This document shows, piece after piece, positions 23,003-33,285 of a stretch of DNA of 64,000 nt (the first letter of the stretch is position 1; each line of letters opens with the position of its first letter). The notes under the pieces were generated by a model that saw only the letters and a list, made by a program, of their open reading frames with translations, did no database searches and was not told where the DNA came from. Source of the stretch: Symsagittifera roscoffensis. Its lineage: Eukaryota > Xenacoelomorpha > Acoela > Convolutidae. The stretch spans positions 61,063,548 to 61,127,547 of the forward strand of contig NC_087064.1 in NCBI RefSeq assembly GCF_963678635.1, read 5' to 3'. A program made the translations under genes and the position numbers.

Positions 23003-23352
23003 GTGGATCCTACTTAGAAAATCTGCTCATGTGCATGACATTCATCTTCAAAGTGACCATTGCCCGGTTCCCAACGTCGCTCGAAGACTTCATTGGATCC
23101 CTTGTGGACTCAAACTCTTCGTCAGATCGATCATCCTTGACTAGATCGGCATCCCTTTATTTCCAAATAGTAGAAAGTGTTCATAAACTAGTCGACGCGC
23201 ATCGGAGTTTATGCTCTGGAACTGCTCCTTCGACTGTTGTGACGCAGACCCTAATACGGCTGTTGGCAGTCGTGACCGAGTGCTTGTTTGGGAACAGTTT
23301 GACTGCGTGGGAGTTAAAACAGAGCTGTCAGTGGATGTGCAAGACTCTTATG
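23003..23352 (+). CDS. FANCI: FANCI exon f
   Basis: The acceptor ttgttcag|GT completes Gly with the G of exon e; the donor is CTTATG|GTTAAT (phase 0). It encodes GSYLENLLMCMTFIFKV, which lines up with human SISLLCLEGLQKIFSAV. LVDSNSSSD then marks the variable loop, and TQTLIRLLAVVTECL and WMCKTLM follow human LLLVTVLTSLSKLLE and CKSLMN. Translation past the donor runs only 10 more codons to a stop. Confidence 0.87.
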
Positions 23353-23394
23353 GTTAATACCTGTTTGTTTCTTCTTCACCTGTGATTTACTACT

Positions 23395-23900
23395 CGTGAT
23401 ATGTTTAAAAGTCGGTGAACATAGTTCAGACTCTTATATAGGTCCTGATGATATTTTTCCGTTTTTTTTTCAGGAAGAGTCTTAAATTTTGTTTAGGCTC
23501 AAATTCACTTTTCCGCGGTTTGAATTTTGATTTTTTTTAAGTTCAGTAAATTTCCTTTGTTAAAAAGAAGGCAGACCCCATTATCGAACAGCTAAAGTTT
23601 GAAGGGTACGAAAAAAGTGATTGACTTCTAGTTTCGAAAGTGAAACTTAATTTTCAGATTTCCCAGCGAAATTAAAATTTAACTTTTTTTTTACTTTTTG
23701 ATCCAGTGTTCTTTAATTGGGTCATATTTATCAAAAAAGTGCCAATCATAAATTGTTCTAGAAACTCAAAGAACTTTAAGGACGTTATTTTTTTCTTTGA
23801 AATTCGAAAGTTGAGAATTTTTCAAAAAAAAGTCGGTATTTTTTTGTTCTTTGACTCTTTTCCAACTGTCTCTTGGCTATGTTATATTAGGGTGGCTAAC
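23395..23900 (+). repeat. Dispersed intronic repeat, copy 3 (fullest)
   Basis: Contains tcttatataggtcctgatg, gacttctagtttcgaaagtg, agatttcccagcgaaatt, then ttttccaactgtctcttggc at its right end. A partial repeat of its left part recurs at 24010-24120. Confidence 0.55.
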
Positions 23901-24480
23901 TTGAAATGAAATTAGAATGGATATATTTAGTCTTCTAATTCAATCTTGAGTTTGTTGAACATGTCATCAAAATGTAATGGTAAGGTACGAGAGGAGTTTA
24001 AGTCAAAGAACGTATGAAGACTTATATAGCTCGTAATGGGTTTTCGTTTTTTTTTTCAGGAAAAAGTCTTACAATTTATTCACGCTCAAATTTGTTTTTT
24101 TTTTTTCGGGTTTTATTTTTTGGCAGAGCGAAAAATGGTAGTGTTTCAAAAGTATTCCTAGAGAGCGACTATTTCACGTTTTCTAAAATTTAAATTCGTA
24201 GGATTGTCTCTCGAATTGTTCTATAACCGTATTGTTTTGTTAGTTCTTGAGAACTTCAACTAATTGATGTTAGTTTTCTTCGTATTTGGCATATTTAGTT
24301 ACACACTGCTGCTTAGATTCGAGCTTTTTTTCTCAGTCAAGCTCTCTTTTTTTTCGCATGAATTGAATAAATTTATGAATAGTCGGATGGGCTCAGCCTT
24401 TTCTCATTTGAAAGGCTCTATGCTAGTTTTCTACTGAAGTTTTAGTCTTCATCCGGATGTTTTTGTTTTTTCGATTTAGT

Positions 24481-24965
24481 TCAACAGTTATTGAGGAAAT
24501 TAACAAGCCCCCATTGAGCACCCCAACCCAACTCAAAGTAATCCACACGATCCATCAATGGAAACGCGTCCAATTCTTCGCGAATTGAAGCGCAAAGAGC
24601 ACTGAGACCTACTTCAAAGACAAAATCTGCTATGAGTGCAAAGGCCACTAATGCTTTTAGCGAGAGGCGCTTTTTGTATGTTTTTGGTCGGAGCCAGTCC
24701 AATTTCCTGAGTTTTGCGCCGCCAGTTTGCCTGAGGACAATATAAGAAGCATATTTGATTCGTACTCCCGCATAAGTTTTTGAAAGAAATCGATTGAAGC
24801 TTTTTCAAATTCCACAAAAATCTGCGATTGCCTCCAACGTATGTTGCTCCTTGATGTTGCTTTGAAATTAAAAAAAATGCCATTTGCCTTAGTGGAACAG
24901 AAGAAGCATCTTTCTTTCGTATTCTCCAACAAAACTCGTACTCCTATCTTTGATTCGTACACCAT
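24481..24965 (-). pseudogene. Unidentified minus-strand coding-like segment
   Basis: A stretch with coding-like composition inside FANCI intron 6. The upper part reads from 24965 in one frame (MVYESKIGVRVLL...). The lower part reads in another frame to a stop at 24481 (GAKLRKLDWLRPKTYKKRLS...GWGAQWGLVNFLNNC), with one hydrophobic segment (ALVAFALIADFVFEVGLSAL) that could span a membrane. A splice acceptor tgtcctcag just before 24730 would open the lower frame as a terminal exon. Either a nested gene's last exon or a frameshifted pseudogene. I do not recognise the family. Confidence 0.35.
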
Positions 24966-25770
24966 GTCAGTTTCCCTTGGGTAGAGTATTCACATTTAAG
25001 GTAAAAGGTTATTCAAAAATGGTTGTTTATTCACTTTGTTAGCACGTTTGACACAGAGCAAATAATTGAAAGGGAAAATTGTTTTTACCCCATAATTTCA
25101 TAATTTTTTACCGGATTTTTGTACCTCTGAAAGTTAGCTTTCTCAAACCCACTAACACTTTGAATTATCTAGAGGTCGCCCACTTCTCCTAAAGAAATGC
25201 ATGCCTAAATTTCAAATCTTTTTGTTCATTTTAGGTTGAATTAAATTGAAATTCAGTGCCCACAGGTGTTAACATGTTTTTTACTTCTCGAACTCAAGAT
25301 TATACGCAATAATTTTGTGAACATGTTCGCCATTTTGGTGTACGATCATATTGGTGAATGTAATCACAGGCGTCTTACAAGGCGTTTTGCTGCATCTCCA
25401 ATTGGTTCTATTATTGGCGATGTTTTTGTGTTGGTTTCTGTTGAAAGTTAATCTATCTAAAACAAGGGGGCTCTTTCCCGCGCTGACTACTCGTAAATTG
25501 TAGATACATTTGATTCTGCAGGAATTCAGAAGCAAAAATGCAAAGAGGAAGGCAAAACAAAGGTAGCGGTTTCTAGTGATGGGTTTTTAGTGCACTAATA
25601 GAGTTATCGTTTCAATTTGCATAATATTGCAAAAAAAAAATGCTAAGTTTGTTTTGCATTATCAAGTAGCACATTTTCAATCCCCGATAAAAACAATTAA
25701 TCAGGCGCATCCTGAATCTTCAAAGCTGGTATCCAATCTCTACATACCAGATAAAAACTACTAATTGTCG

Positions 25771-26450
25771 CCTGTTACGAAGCCTTGCCACATGCGAATT
25801 TTCGCGTGTTCAAAAAACTGCGAGTAGCGGCTTCCGATCGATAGTTGCTTTCTAAGAGTTGTCTCCTTATGTGACTTTCTTTTTTTTCTCAATTCTATTA
25901 ATTTTCAAAGAAAAAGCTTGCACTATCGCAAAGCAAAACGCGTTAAGGTCACGAAAAATTAACCCAATGATCCGAAGTATGTTAATTTCATCAAAAAAAA
26001 TTTCGTCATATTTTTTAAAAGAAATTTGGAGAGCTGTGAGAGCATATATAACAATTGTCTAATGTTTGTTAACAAACGTTGAAACTTTTGGATCAATTGA
26101 GCAATCCCCCCCTGTTACGAAGCCTTGCCACATGCGAATTTTTGCGTGTTCAAAAAACTGCGAATAGCCGCTTCCGATCGATAGTTGCTTTCTAAGAGTT
26201 GTCTCCTTTTGTGACTTTCTTTTTTTCAATTCTTTTAATTTTCAAAGAAAAAGCTTGCACTATCGCAAAGCAAAACGCGTTAAGGTCACGAAAAAATAAC
26301 CCAATGATCCAGCGTTGTCGAAGTATGTTAATTTCATCACAAAAATTTCATGTTTTTTTTAGAAATTTGGAGAGCTGTGAGAGTATATATAACAATTGTC
26401 TAATGTTTATTAACAAACGTTGAAACTTTTGGATCAATTGAGCTGTCTCT
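25771..26450 (+). repeat. Two-copy 340-bp tandem repeat
   Basis: 25771-26110 and 26111-26450 both begin cctgttacgaagccttgcca and run to a C-rich end (aatcccccc / ctctccccccc), with small indels between copies. No coding capacity; the short frames 25859-26062 and 26199-26423 are the same repeat read twice. Confidence 0.85.
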
Positions 26451-27079
26451 CCCCCCAAGCAAAAACGGTAAACCGCAACAAAAATACATCAGAAAAAGCA
26501 AGTATATAGTTGATATGTTCGTAGCACGCAATCAATTGACCCTCTGAAGTTAATTTTATGTGAGTATCGAGAAAAATTTTGAAAAAGAAAAAAATCGAAT
26601 TTTATTTATAACTTGTTTGGGCAAAACTTGTTTGGGCGACCATTGCCTCATCGAGGTATGCGACTTACCAGGGTTGATGCTCTAGCCTTCTATCTGAATA
26701 TCAAACACTGTTCTCCGCTGCATCTTAATATTGTAAACAATACATTTTCCTCCTTTGAGGACAGAAAAATGTCGCTTTATATGCCTCAGTTTATTGATTC
26801 TTTTTCACTCTGATTGTATTTTTTGAGCTTTGATATTGAACATTTGGCGTTCCACTTTCGTTGGAGAATCTGTTCTATGATTTCATATCATTCGAACTAT
26901 TTTCACGTGGTTATAAACATGTCTCAAGTACCTATCGAGCTATCCCCCCTTTCTCCTACTCGAGAATGGGTAAGGGGAGATTGCTCCATTGATCTCAATC
27001 TTCTCTATTTTTTGTTGAAATTAATAGAGGGTTGAAGTGGATTTGTAACTGTCAATTATAGTGGTCATGGCACTTATAA

Positions 27080-27480
27080 AGTCATGTTGGTTTTTTCAGT
27101 AGGCCTTAGAAGTTGTTCACGCTCATAATTGTATTTTTTGCCGTTTGACTTCGGTTTTTTTAAGCTCAATTCAATTTCATTTGCTTGAAGAAAGAAAAAT
27201 TGCACTCTCAAATGACAATTTTATGTTGCAAAAAAACATGAATTGTCGTAGTTTTGAATGAGGAATTGAAATTAAAATTAATTATTATAATTTTTTATCA
27301 AAAAAGTAACATTCATTAACGATTCTGGAGGTTGAGAGAGCTGGAAGTTGAAATATTTTTTCTCTGAAATTGCAAAGCTGAAATTTTTACAGGACGAATA
27401 TTTAATCATTCCCGATGAGTTTCTTGACAGTTTTCCGACTGTATTTTGGCTATGTTTTTGATGTTTTTCGTCATTTGTAT
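27080..27480 (+). repeat. Dispersed intronic repeat, copy 4
   Basis: Contains aaattgcactctcaaatgac and ttttccgactgtattttggc in the same order as the other copies. Confidence 0.5.
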
Positions 27481-27539
27481 GGAACTGATTTTGACAATAA
27501 ACATTTTCCCCCTTTGATTTTTCATATATCATTCTTTTT

Positions 27540-27815
27540 CTGCCGACCAACCCTTAAAATTTTCTAACGGCGCCTTCGGCATCAGTATAAAGTAATATGA
27601 AGTGGAGCGTGCCAAAAAAAACGCAAACTTTGAGTCGAAGTTTTCCAAAAAGTGCCAAAAAACGACATTTTGACCTGTTTTTTCAAAAATTTGCCTGGCG
27701 CACAAAACTTTGTTAATCAAGAGTATTTATAGTTTTCTGGGAGCGCTCTGAAAATGGTCGGCGAAAAAAAGGTTGACAAACTCCCTCGAAAAAAATCCTA
27801 GTAGATGCGCCCTTG
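27540..27815. mobile_element. Decayed relative of the hAT-like MITE
   Basis: The right end aaaaaatcctagtagatgcgccc resembles the reverse complement of the MITE start at 22523. ggcgccttcggc and ggtcggcgaaaaa also echo its interior. No clear target duplication. Confidence 0.45.
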
Positions 27816-28819
27816 TCTTGATGTGACTATTTTAATTTTTATTCTAAAAATTTTAATTGCACCAGCAAAAACTCGTGTTATATTACAAGCGCGTTTTCCC
27901 CGACAAAACTTGTATTTGTTTTTTCAATAAAAATGACTATTTTGAGTGTCTTGGCACTGCTGGAATTCTAGCTTGCTCACCTGTTTTGGTGTTGGCGAAA
28001 GTTTACAAGACAGGTTAGAATTTTGCAAGACAGGTTATGGCACATGAATGAAAACAAAAATCTAACACGAATACTGGAGGATTTTTTATCGCATTCAGGC
28101 AACATTCTGGTAACCTGAAGTAACTACTAGTCAGTTATTGGCACTGTTTAAGATGGAATGTGAAGATGAAATTGTTCCAACATAATTACAATTGCTATGT
28201 GATCCGAGCGCCGGAGGCGTGTTAAGAATTCACGTGAGTTTATTTCCCTATACAAGTCACCATCACATCTCAACGGAATCAGACCAAGTGTTTTTCTAAT
28301 ACTTCTGTTGCTACCAAGATTTTTGTCATTAATAATTAGTATTTTCCATTCCCATAATTTTTCTCATATGGGAATTTCTGGTAAAATTCAAGTAAAATGT
28401 CATTCGCATTCTGATTCTATTCAGACGAAAATGGGAATGCGAATTCCTACTTCCAAGACCGTTTTGCGCTCTCCCTTACATTCTGGAGGGTATTCTAAAC
28501 GGTTAGTGTAAAGCGACTCAATTTCGACTATTTGAGCAAGTTTCGATAAAGCAGTGATTGTCTGGAGCACATTATGGCTAAACCCGTAAAGTTAAGGATG
28601 TAAGGTATGAAAATCTGTTTACAATGGGTATTTTGTTCGCTATGCCAAGTTTCGTTGCGTTATGTCAACGTCAATGTTAAATTAGTTTTTCGAAATTGAA
28701 ATTCTAAGGTAGTGCAGGTGGTGGAAAAGAGACAAGATTCAGTATTAGGATATTTGATTTGTTTTTTTTTTGTTATCTGCGCTTCAGTTTGATCGCAGTT
28801 TTGTTCTCCTGCGTTTCAG

Positions 28820-29110
28820 GAGAGTTCTGATTTGGATACAACCAGTGCCAAACTGCTTCTGAACCTGACTTTAACTAGCTGTTCCAAAATCCAGACCAAC
28901 AACTTCACTTCAAAAGTAGCCTCTCAGATATTTTTTGAGCTGTGTGAGGATGAGCAACGAGTGAAGCGGCCTCAAGTGCCTGTGAGAGTGGTGAATCGAG
29001 AGAACGGAGAGTCGCTTTCCAACGAGTTGAACTCAGTTTTATCGCAGTGGCTGGGAAATGTCGGCTGGATGATCAGAACAGCTGGCAACATTCTAGCCAG
29101 CGCTGCTAAG
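28820..29110 (+). CDS. FANCI: FANCI exon g
   Basis: Acceptor gcgtttcag, donor GCTAAG|GTAAAG; both ends in phase 0. It encodes SAKLLLNLTLTSC, the counterpart of human FCKSLMNLLFSL, then PVRVVNRENGESL and LNSVLSQWLGNVGWMIRTAG for human VEKTNHFAIVNL and LVLSQAEKVLEEVDWLI. The conserved tryptophan-rich helix fits the FANCI C-terminal solenoid. 97 codons without a stop. Confidence 0.85.
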
Positions 29111-29349
29111 GTAAAGATTTACAAAGTTGCACATGGTTATTTTCTAGCTCGATTTTTCTAAGAGCGATTCTAAGAGAATCTGTATGATTCAAATTATATT
29201 GAATAAATTATGTCCAGACCAGGATTCGAACCTGGGTTATTGCGGCCACAACGCAATGTCCTAACCACTAGACGATCTGGACCAATTTTAGCTACGAACT
29301 TTGTTTCAATGTTCTAAGTTGATTAGACAAACTTATTACATTGTTTCAG
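29111..29349 (+). other. FANCI intron 7 (239 bp)
   Basis: GTAAAG...attgtttcag. Nearly a third of it is an antisense tRNA-His gene. Confidence 0.8.
29212..29282 (-). tRNA. tRNA-His (anticodon GTG)
   Basis: Folds fully: acceptor GTCCAGA/TCTGGAC, D-arm with AGTGGTTA, anticodon stem TTGCG/CGCAA around TTGTGGC (GTG), four-base variable loop and T-arm CCAGG-TTCGAAT-CCTGG. Total 71 nt without CCA. Lies antisense within FANCI intron 7. No run of four T occurs on its strand until about 28889-28886, more than 300 nt downstream, so termination is unclear. Confidence 0.92.
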
Positions 29350-29687
29350 ATGGGATCCGAGAGTTCCGCCGACTTTCTTGACAACATTGATAAAGTTGAA
29401 CTAACCCTGTGCAATGAACTTCTAGCGGTAACCTTTACCCTGATAAAGCTCCTAAACTGCCCTCTAACTAAAGAATCCTCGTTCTGTGCCACAATTTCGA
29501 ACTGCTATCTCTACCACACTAACATGGACCTGTTTCTGAAGAATATACTGTTACGAATCCAGCACGTGACAAGAAATAGAGCGTCGCCGTTGACTAGTGA
29601 AGTTCAGAATCTGATGAAGAATTCGCAGGCGCCGATGAAAGATGCAGTTCATAATGCTATGGAGCATGCTCTTGGAAATTTGTGGCA
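29350..29687 (+). CDS. FANCI: FANCI exon h
   Basis: Acceptor attgtttcag|ATG (phase 0); the donor GGCA|GTAAGT leaves two bases (phase 2). It encodes DKVELTLCNELLAVTFTLIK for human [39 protein letters not shown] for [21 protein letters not shown], then SEVQNLMKNS for NMEKLVKLSG. The in-frame ATG at its start is internal, not an initiator. Confidence 0.86.
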
Positions 29688-29902
29688 GTAAGTAAGAATC
29701 TATTGGGGTCTTATGCACAAAATGGCTCAAAATCAAAATCTTCGCAGAAAAAAATATAAGCTGAATTTACTGAAAATGCGAATCTTAGTCAAATAATAAA
29801 ATTAATTTCATGTTTTTTTTGAAATTTCCAAACGAAAAAAGGGTGAAGTCCCATTTGGGTTCTTATGCATTAAACGGCCCAAAATTAGTTTTTCTATATC
29901 TT

Positions 29903-30161
29903 TGTGATATGCGTTGCGATATCAAATTGAAAACAAGTTGGAATTCAATACTGTATTCTGAATATTGAATTTAGATTTTCTCTTTTCTTTGTTTTCTTAT
30001 GTACTGAGAGATAGATCATTGTTAAGTACTCTGATCTCTCACTTAGTCTCAGTGTCATCACTTATGTATGACCTTGAGCGTACCATAAAATAATGATTTA
30101 ACACCAGAGGTTGGCTGTACATACGTATAATAAATACTGCTACTGCAGTAGCGGTATGACA
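29903..30161 (-). repeat. 3' LTR of young element (259 bp)
   Basis: On the minus strand it reads tgtcataccgc...gcatatcaca (TG...CA). By eye it is identical over all 259 bases to 36608-36866. The left host flank ends ATCTT (29898-29902). Confidence 0.9.
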
Positions 30162-30173
30162 CACCCCCCTCGG
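30162..30173 (-). promoter_or_regulatory. Polypurine tract, young element
   Basis: On the minus strand ccgaggggggtg directly precedes the LTR start tgtcat. The same tract occurs at 36867-36878 beside the other LTR. Confidence 0.7.
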
Positions 30174-30273
30174 TGAAAGAAATAAATTATACAACATCAG
30201 TAGGATAATTTATTTAAAAAGAGTTCAATTTACTCAGTTCGGAAGAAAGTCTTTTAGATGGATTATGTAAATT

Positions 30274-33200
30274 TCAGTTTTCCTCCAGCTCAATTTCCCA
30301 ACTCGGGTTCCAATCTACTCCTTCATCTAAAGTAGCATATCCGAATTTTCGCATAAATAAATGTCTTTCGAGTCGTCGCACTTTTGACTCCAAAGGTCTG
30401 TCGTCCCGATCTTTGAAATCTCTCAGTTGGTTTCTGTATTCTTTAAGTGCCTCCTTTAACAGACCTCTTCCTGTAAGATTTTCGGATATTTCTTTGATTG
30501 AATGTTTTATCGGATCTCCGAATCGTTTGGGTTCTTTGTTCTTTGTTTGTCTAGAACTTCGTCGAACACCTGACTCTTCCGCACTTGATTCGTCCGAGAA
30601 TCCTTGTGGTGGTTCGAAGTTTGTATCCAATTCTGAGCCTTTTTGAGGATTTTCTCTAAGTTCATCCGCAACTCGCTGCACCCCTCTTTTTAACAGTTGG
30701 TCCGCGTACTTCTCCCAGTCAGACGGTGCGAAATTTCTATTGTGAAACGTCTCCACTATATCTTCCAAAGGGGTGTGCGCGTCAATGCCCTTCAGTTTCG
30801 GACGCTGTTTGGTTTTCGGCGTAGAACTCGACTGGATTTTGGTATCTGCTGTGACCGAATCCGGCTTAGATATTGCTTGCTCTTGTTCCGAGTTGACTGT
30901 AGTCGCAGTTTGGTTTGCGTTGGTCCCCTGTTGTTGCTTGCTTCGGCTTTTCTTCTCTTCTCCGCTCTTTTCCGGCTTGTTCGTGTTTGTTTCCTCTGCT
31001 GATTTTGGTCCCGCCAGGTTTGGTTTTGCTCTTTTTATTGCAAGATTCAGTCCTCCCCCGGCTTCTGTGTCCTTAGAAGTGACTATTGTTTGGCTCTTCT
31101 GAAAGCGCTCTGTTGGGTTCATTTCATTCGCAATTTCCATTTCTCCTTGGAGTTCATCCTCCGATTCCAGCTCCTCTAGTAGTTCTGGAGAACTGACTCG
31201 CTTGAACTTTTTTGTAGGTTCCGACGATGGACTTTTACTTGTGCTTCTCTGTTTTTCTTGTGTAAGTACGGTTTTTGATTGAGCTATGTCCGATTTTCTA
31301 TAGATCGAACCGGCCGATGTCTTAATTGTTGATTCCGTTTCTGAAGCTATTTTCCCCTTTAGTGGTCTGGTTAGGGCTTGTCCGCTTTTCCTTAGAGGGT
31401 CCTTTCTAAGTATTGTCTTGGGTGGTGACTTGCATTGGTTTTCTACTTTATCTTCCACAAATCCTTTTTCCCAAGAGTAAATCATTTCTTTTCGAAGATC
31501 GGGATTGAGTTGACCTGTCTCGTCCACTAATTTCCTGATGTCATTTTTAGCTGCATCCCTTCTTTCGTAGTTCCATCGGGCGTTTGCCTCCAACAATTCC
31601 TTTAGGGCTTTGGCTCTTTCTTTATCTCTGTCCGATGTTATTTGCTGCTTGTGCAGTGGGCTTGTATCCCTGCTCAGTTGTCCCTTGCGCACTATCTTGA
31701 GATTCTCTCTCGACTGATCAATCCTTCGTTTCATTTGAGACGCAGTCAGTGCTGAGCGTTCCAAGTGTTGTTTGTCTAAAGAATCAGAATTATTTAAAAA
31801 CCTATCCCTCACAATTTTAAATTCTGTTTTTGGTAGTCTGCCGAAATGTGCTTGGAACGGGGATACTTGAATTGTTTTCTGCTTGTTCCATCGTAAATCT
31901 CGCATTATAATACTGAGACATAATTTGATTGATTTATTATTTTCATCGAGCATCATCACTCCCAGTCTTCTTTTTATTGTTTGAATTGTACGTTCAACCA
32001 ACCCACAACCTCTGTGATCCCCCACCGGACAGAATTTTTGTTCGATATTAAGTTCCGAACAAAATTTTTTTAGAGTTTTTCCCTTAAAGCCTGAAAATTG
32101 ATCCGAGCGAATTGATTCAGGGACTCCATGTGTGTCGATATATGATCTCAAGAATTTTACTGTGCTCTTTCCACTTGTGGATTTTGTAACCTTCACTGAA
32201 GGAAATTTTGAGAATCGATCAATAGCTACTAAAAGATAGATTTTTTTTCCTTTCTGATTTTCTATAGGCCCCGCGTAGTCTAGTTGTACCTCCTGTCCCG
32301 GCTGCGTGAGCAGTGGTAGTGGTTTTGACGAATTTTTCGAAATAAGGTATTTAACATTCTTACCTTATCTGGTACAACTACGGCACTCCTCTGCCAAATT
32401 CACGATGTCCTTATTCATGTGTGGCCACCACAGATATTGCGCTGCTCCCAACATCGCTTCCTGTCCTGGGTGTCCCCGATGTATTCGTTTGAGGACAGCT
32501 TGTCGTAGTTGAACTGGTACCGCTAGCCGATTATTCACCAAGATGCAGTCGTCCTGAACTGCCATCTGCGACCACAACGGATTTGTATAGGGTCCCATCA
32601 ATTCGAATCCTTGTTTGTCCCCTCTCTCTACCACTCTCCTGAGGCGGTCCATCCACGTGTCTTCTGTGGTCAGTTCTGCTAGTAAGTTTTTGTCGAACAG
32701 TTTTGCGAGGTTGTCCAGAGTCTCTACTTGTTGCTGCTTTTGCAGTCTTGATTTTCCTAGACCCTTTGTTGGTTGAATTGAGCAGACTTCCTCCTCACTC
32801 TCCGCCTCTTCTGTGGTTGTAAGGTCGACTTCTATTACATTCACCTCACTGAGTTTTCGTTCTGTCGATGCGATCGGTTTTGACGATGTTGGACTTGATT
32901 CGTCTTCCAAATTGTCCCTGACTTCTTGAGTATCGGCCACCAGTTCTCGATTTTCCTGAACATTGTTTTCTCCACCTATTAGCTGCCAGAATGAGAGCAG
33001 TCTTTGGTCCGCTATTCGTTGTTGTTCCGGTTCCAGCGACCATTTTACTCGTTGTGCTTGACGTGTTTCGCTGTCTGAGCTGTCCCTATTTTTTCTGCCT
33101 CCTCGTATAATTTTTCTCGTCCGTTGTACTGTCTCTGTGATCTCCTCCTCTCCCGAGAGTTCGTTATTGGTGGAAAATGATCGGTTCCACTTTGGGTCCA

Positions 33201-33285
33201 TTAGGCTTTCTTCACGCTCCTCATTCCGCCAATCTTGTGGTGAGCTGGACCACCAGTCGTATGTTCTGTTTGCATTTTCTGACAT
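30274..33285 (-). pseudogene. Integrase ORF of young element with long C-terminal domain, one stop
   Basis: An ATG at 33285 (MSENANRTYDWWSSS) opens a ~1003-codon frame that overlaps the end of the RNase H frame by 65 nt. It holds a zinc-binding HHCC segment (HRGHPG...CRSC, near 32370-32490). A TAA at 32365-32367 stands where old copies have Tyr. Then come DYAG, SIRSD and GLVERT; the last two catalytic residues are exactly 35 apart (DD35E). The ~400-residue acidic/basic tail after the core is rich in Lys, Ser and Glu and ends in NPSWEIELEEN. Would insert cDNA into chromosomes if intact. Confidence 0.85.

Larger units (their letters stand above)
23353..28819 (+). other. FANCI intron 6 (5.5 kb)
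   Basis: GTTAAT...gcgtttcag. Contains dispersed repeats near 23400 and 27080, a minus-strand open segment at 24481-24965, a two-copy 340-bp repeat (25771-26450) and a decayed MITE (27540-27815). I see nothing recognisable in 24966-25770, 26451-27080 and 27816-28819. Confidence 0.65.

Noticed and set aside
26613-27035. Two adjacent open frames in intron 6
   Set aside because: No recognisable domain, and no splice or start context better than chance.
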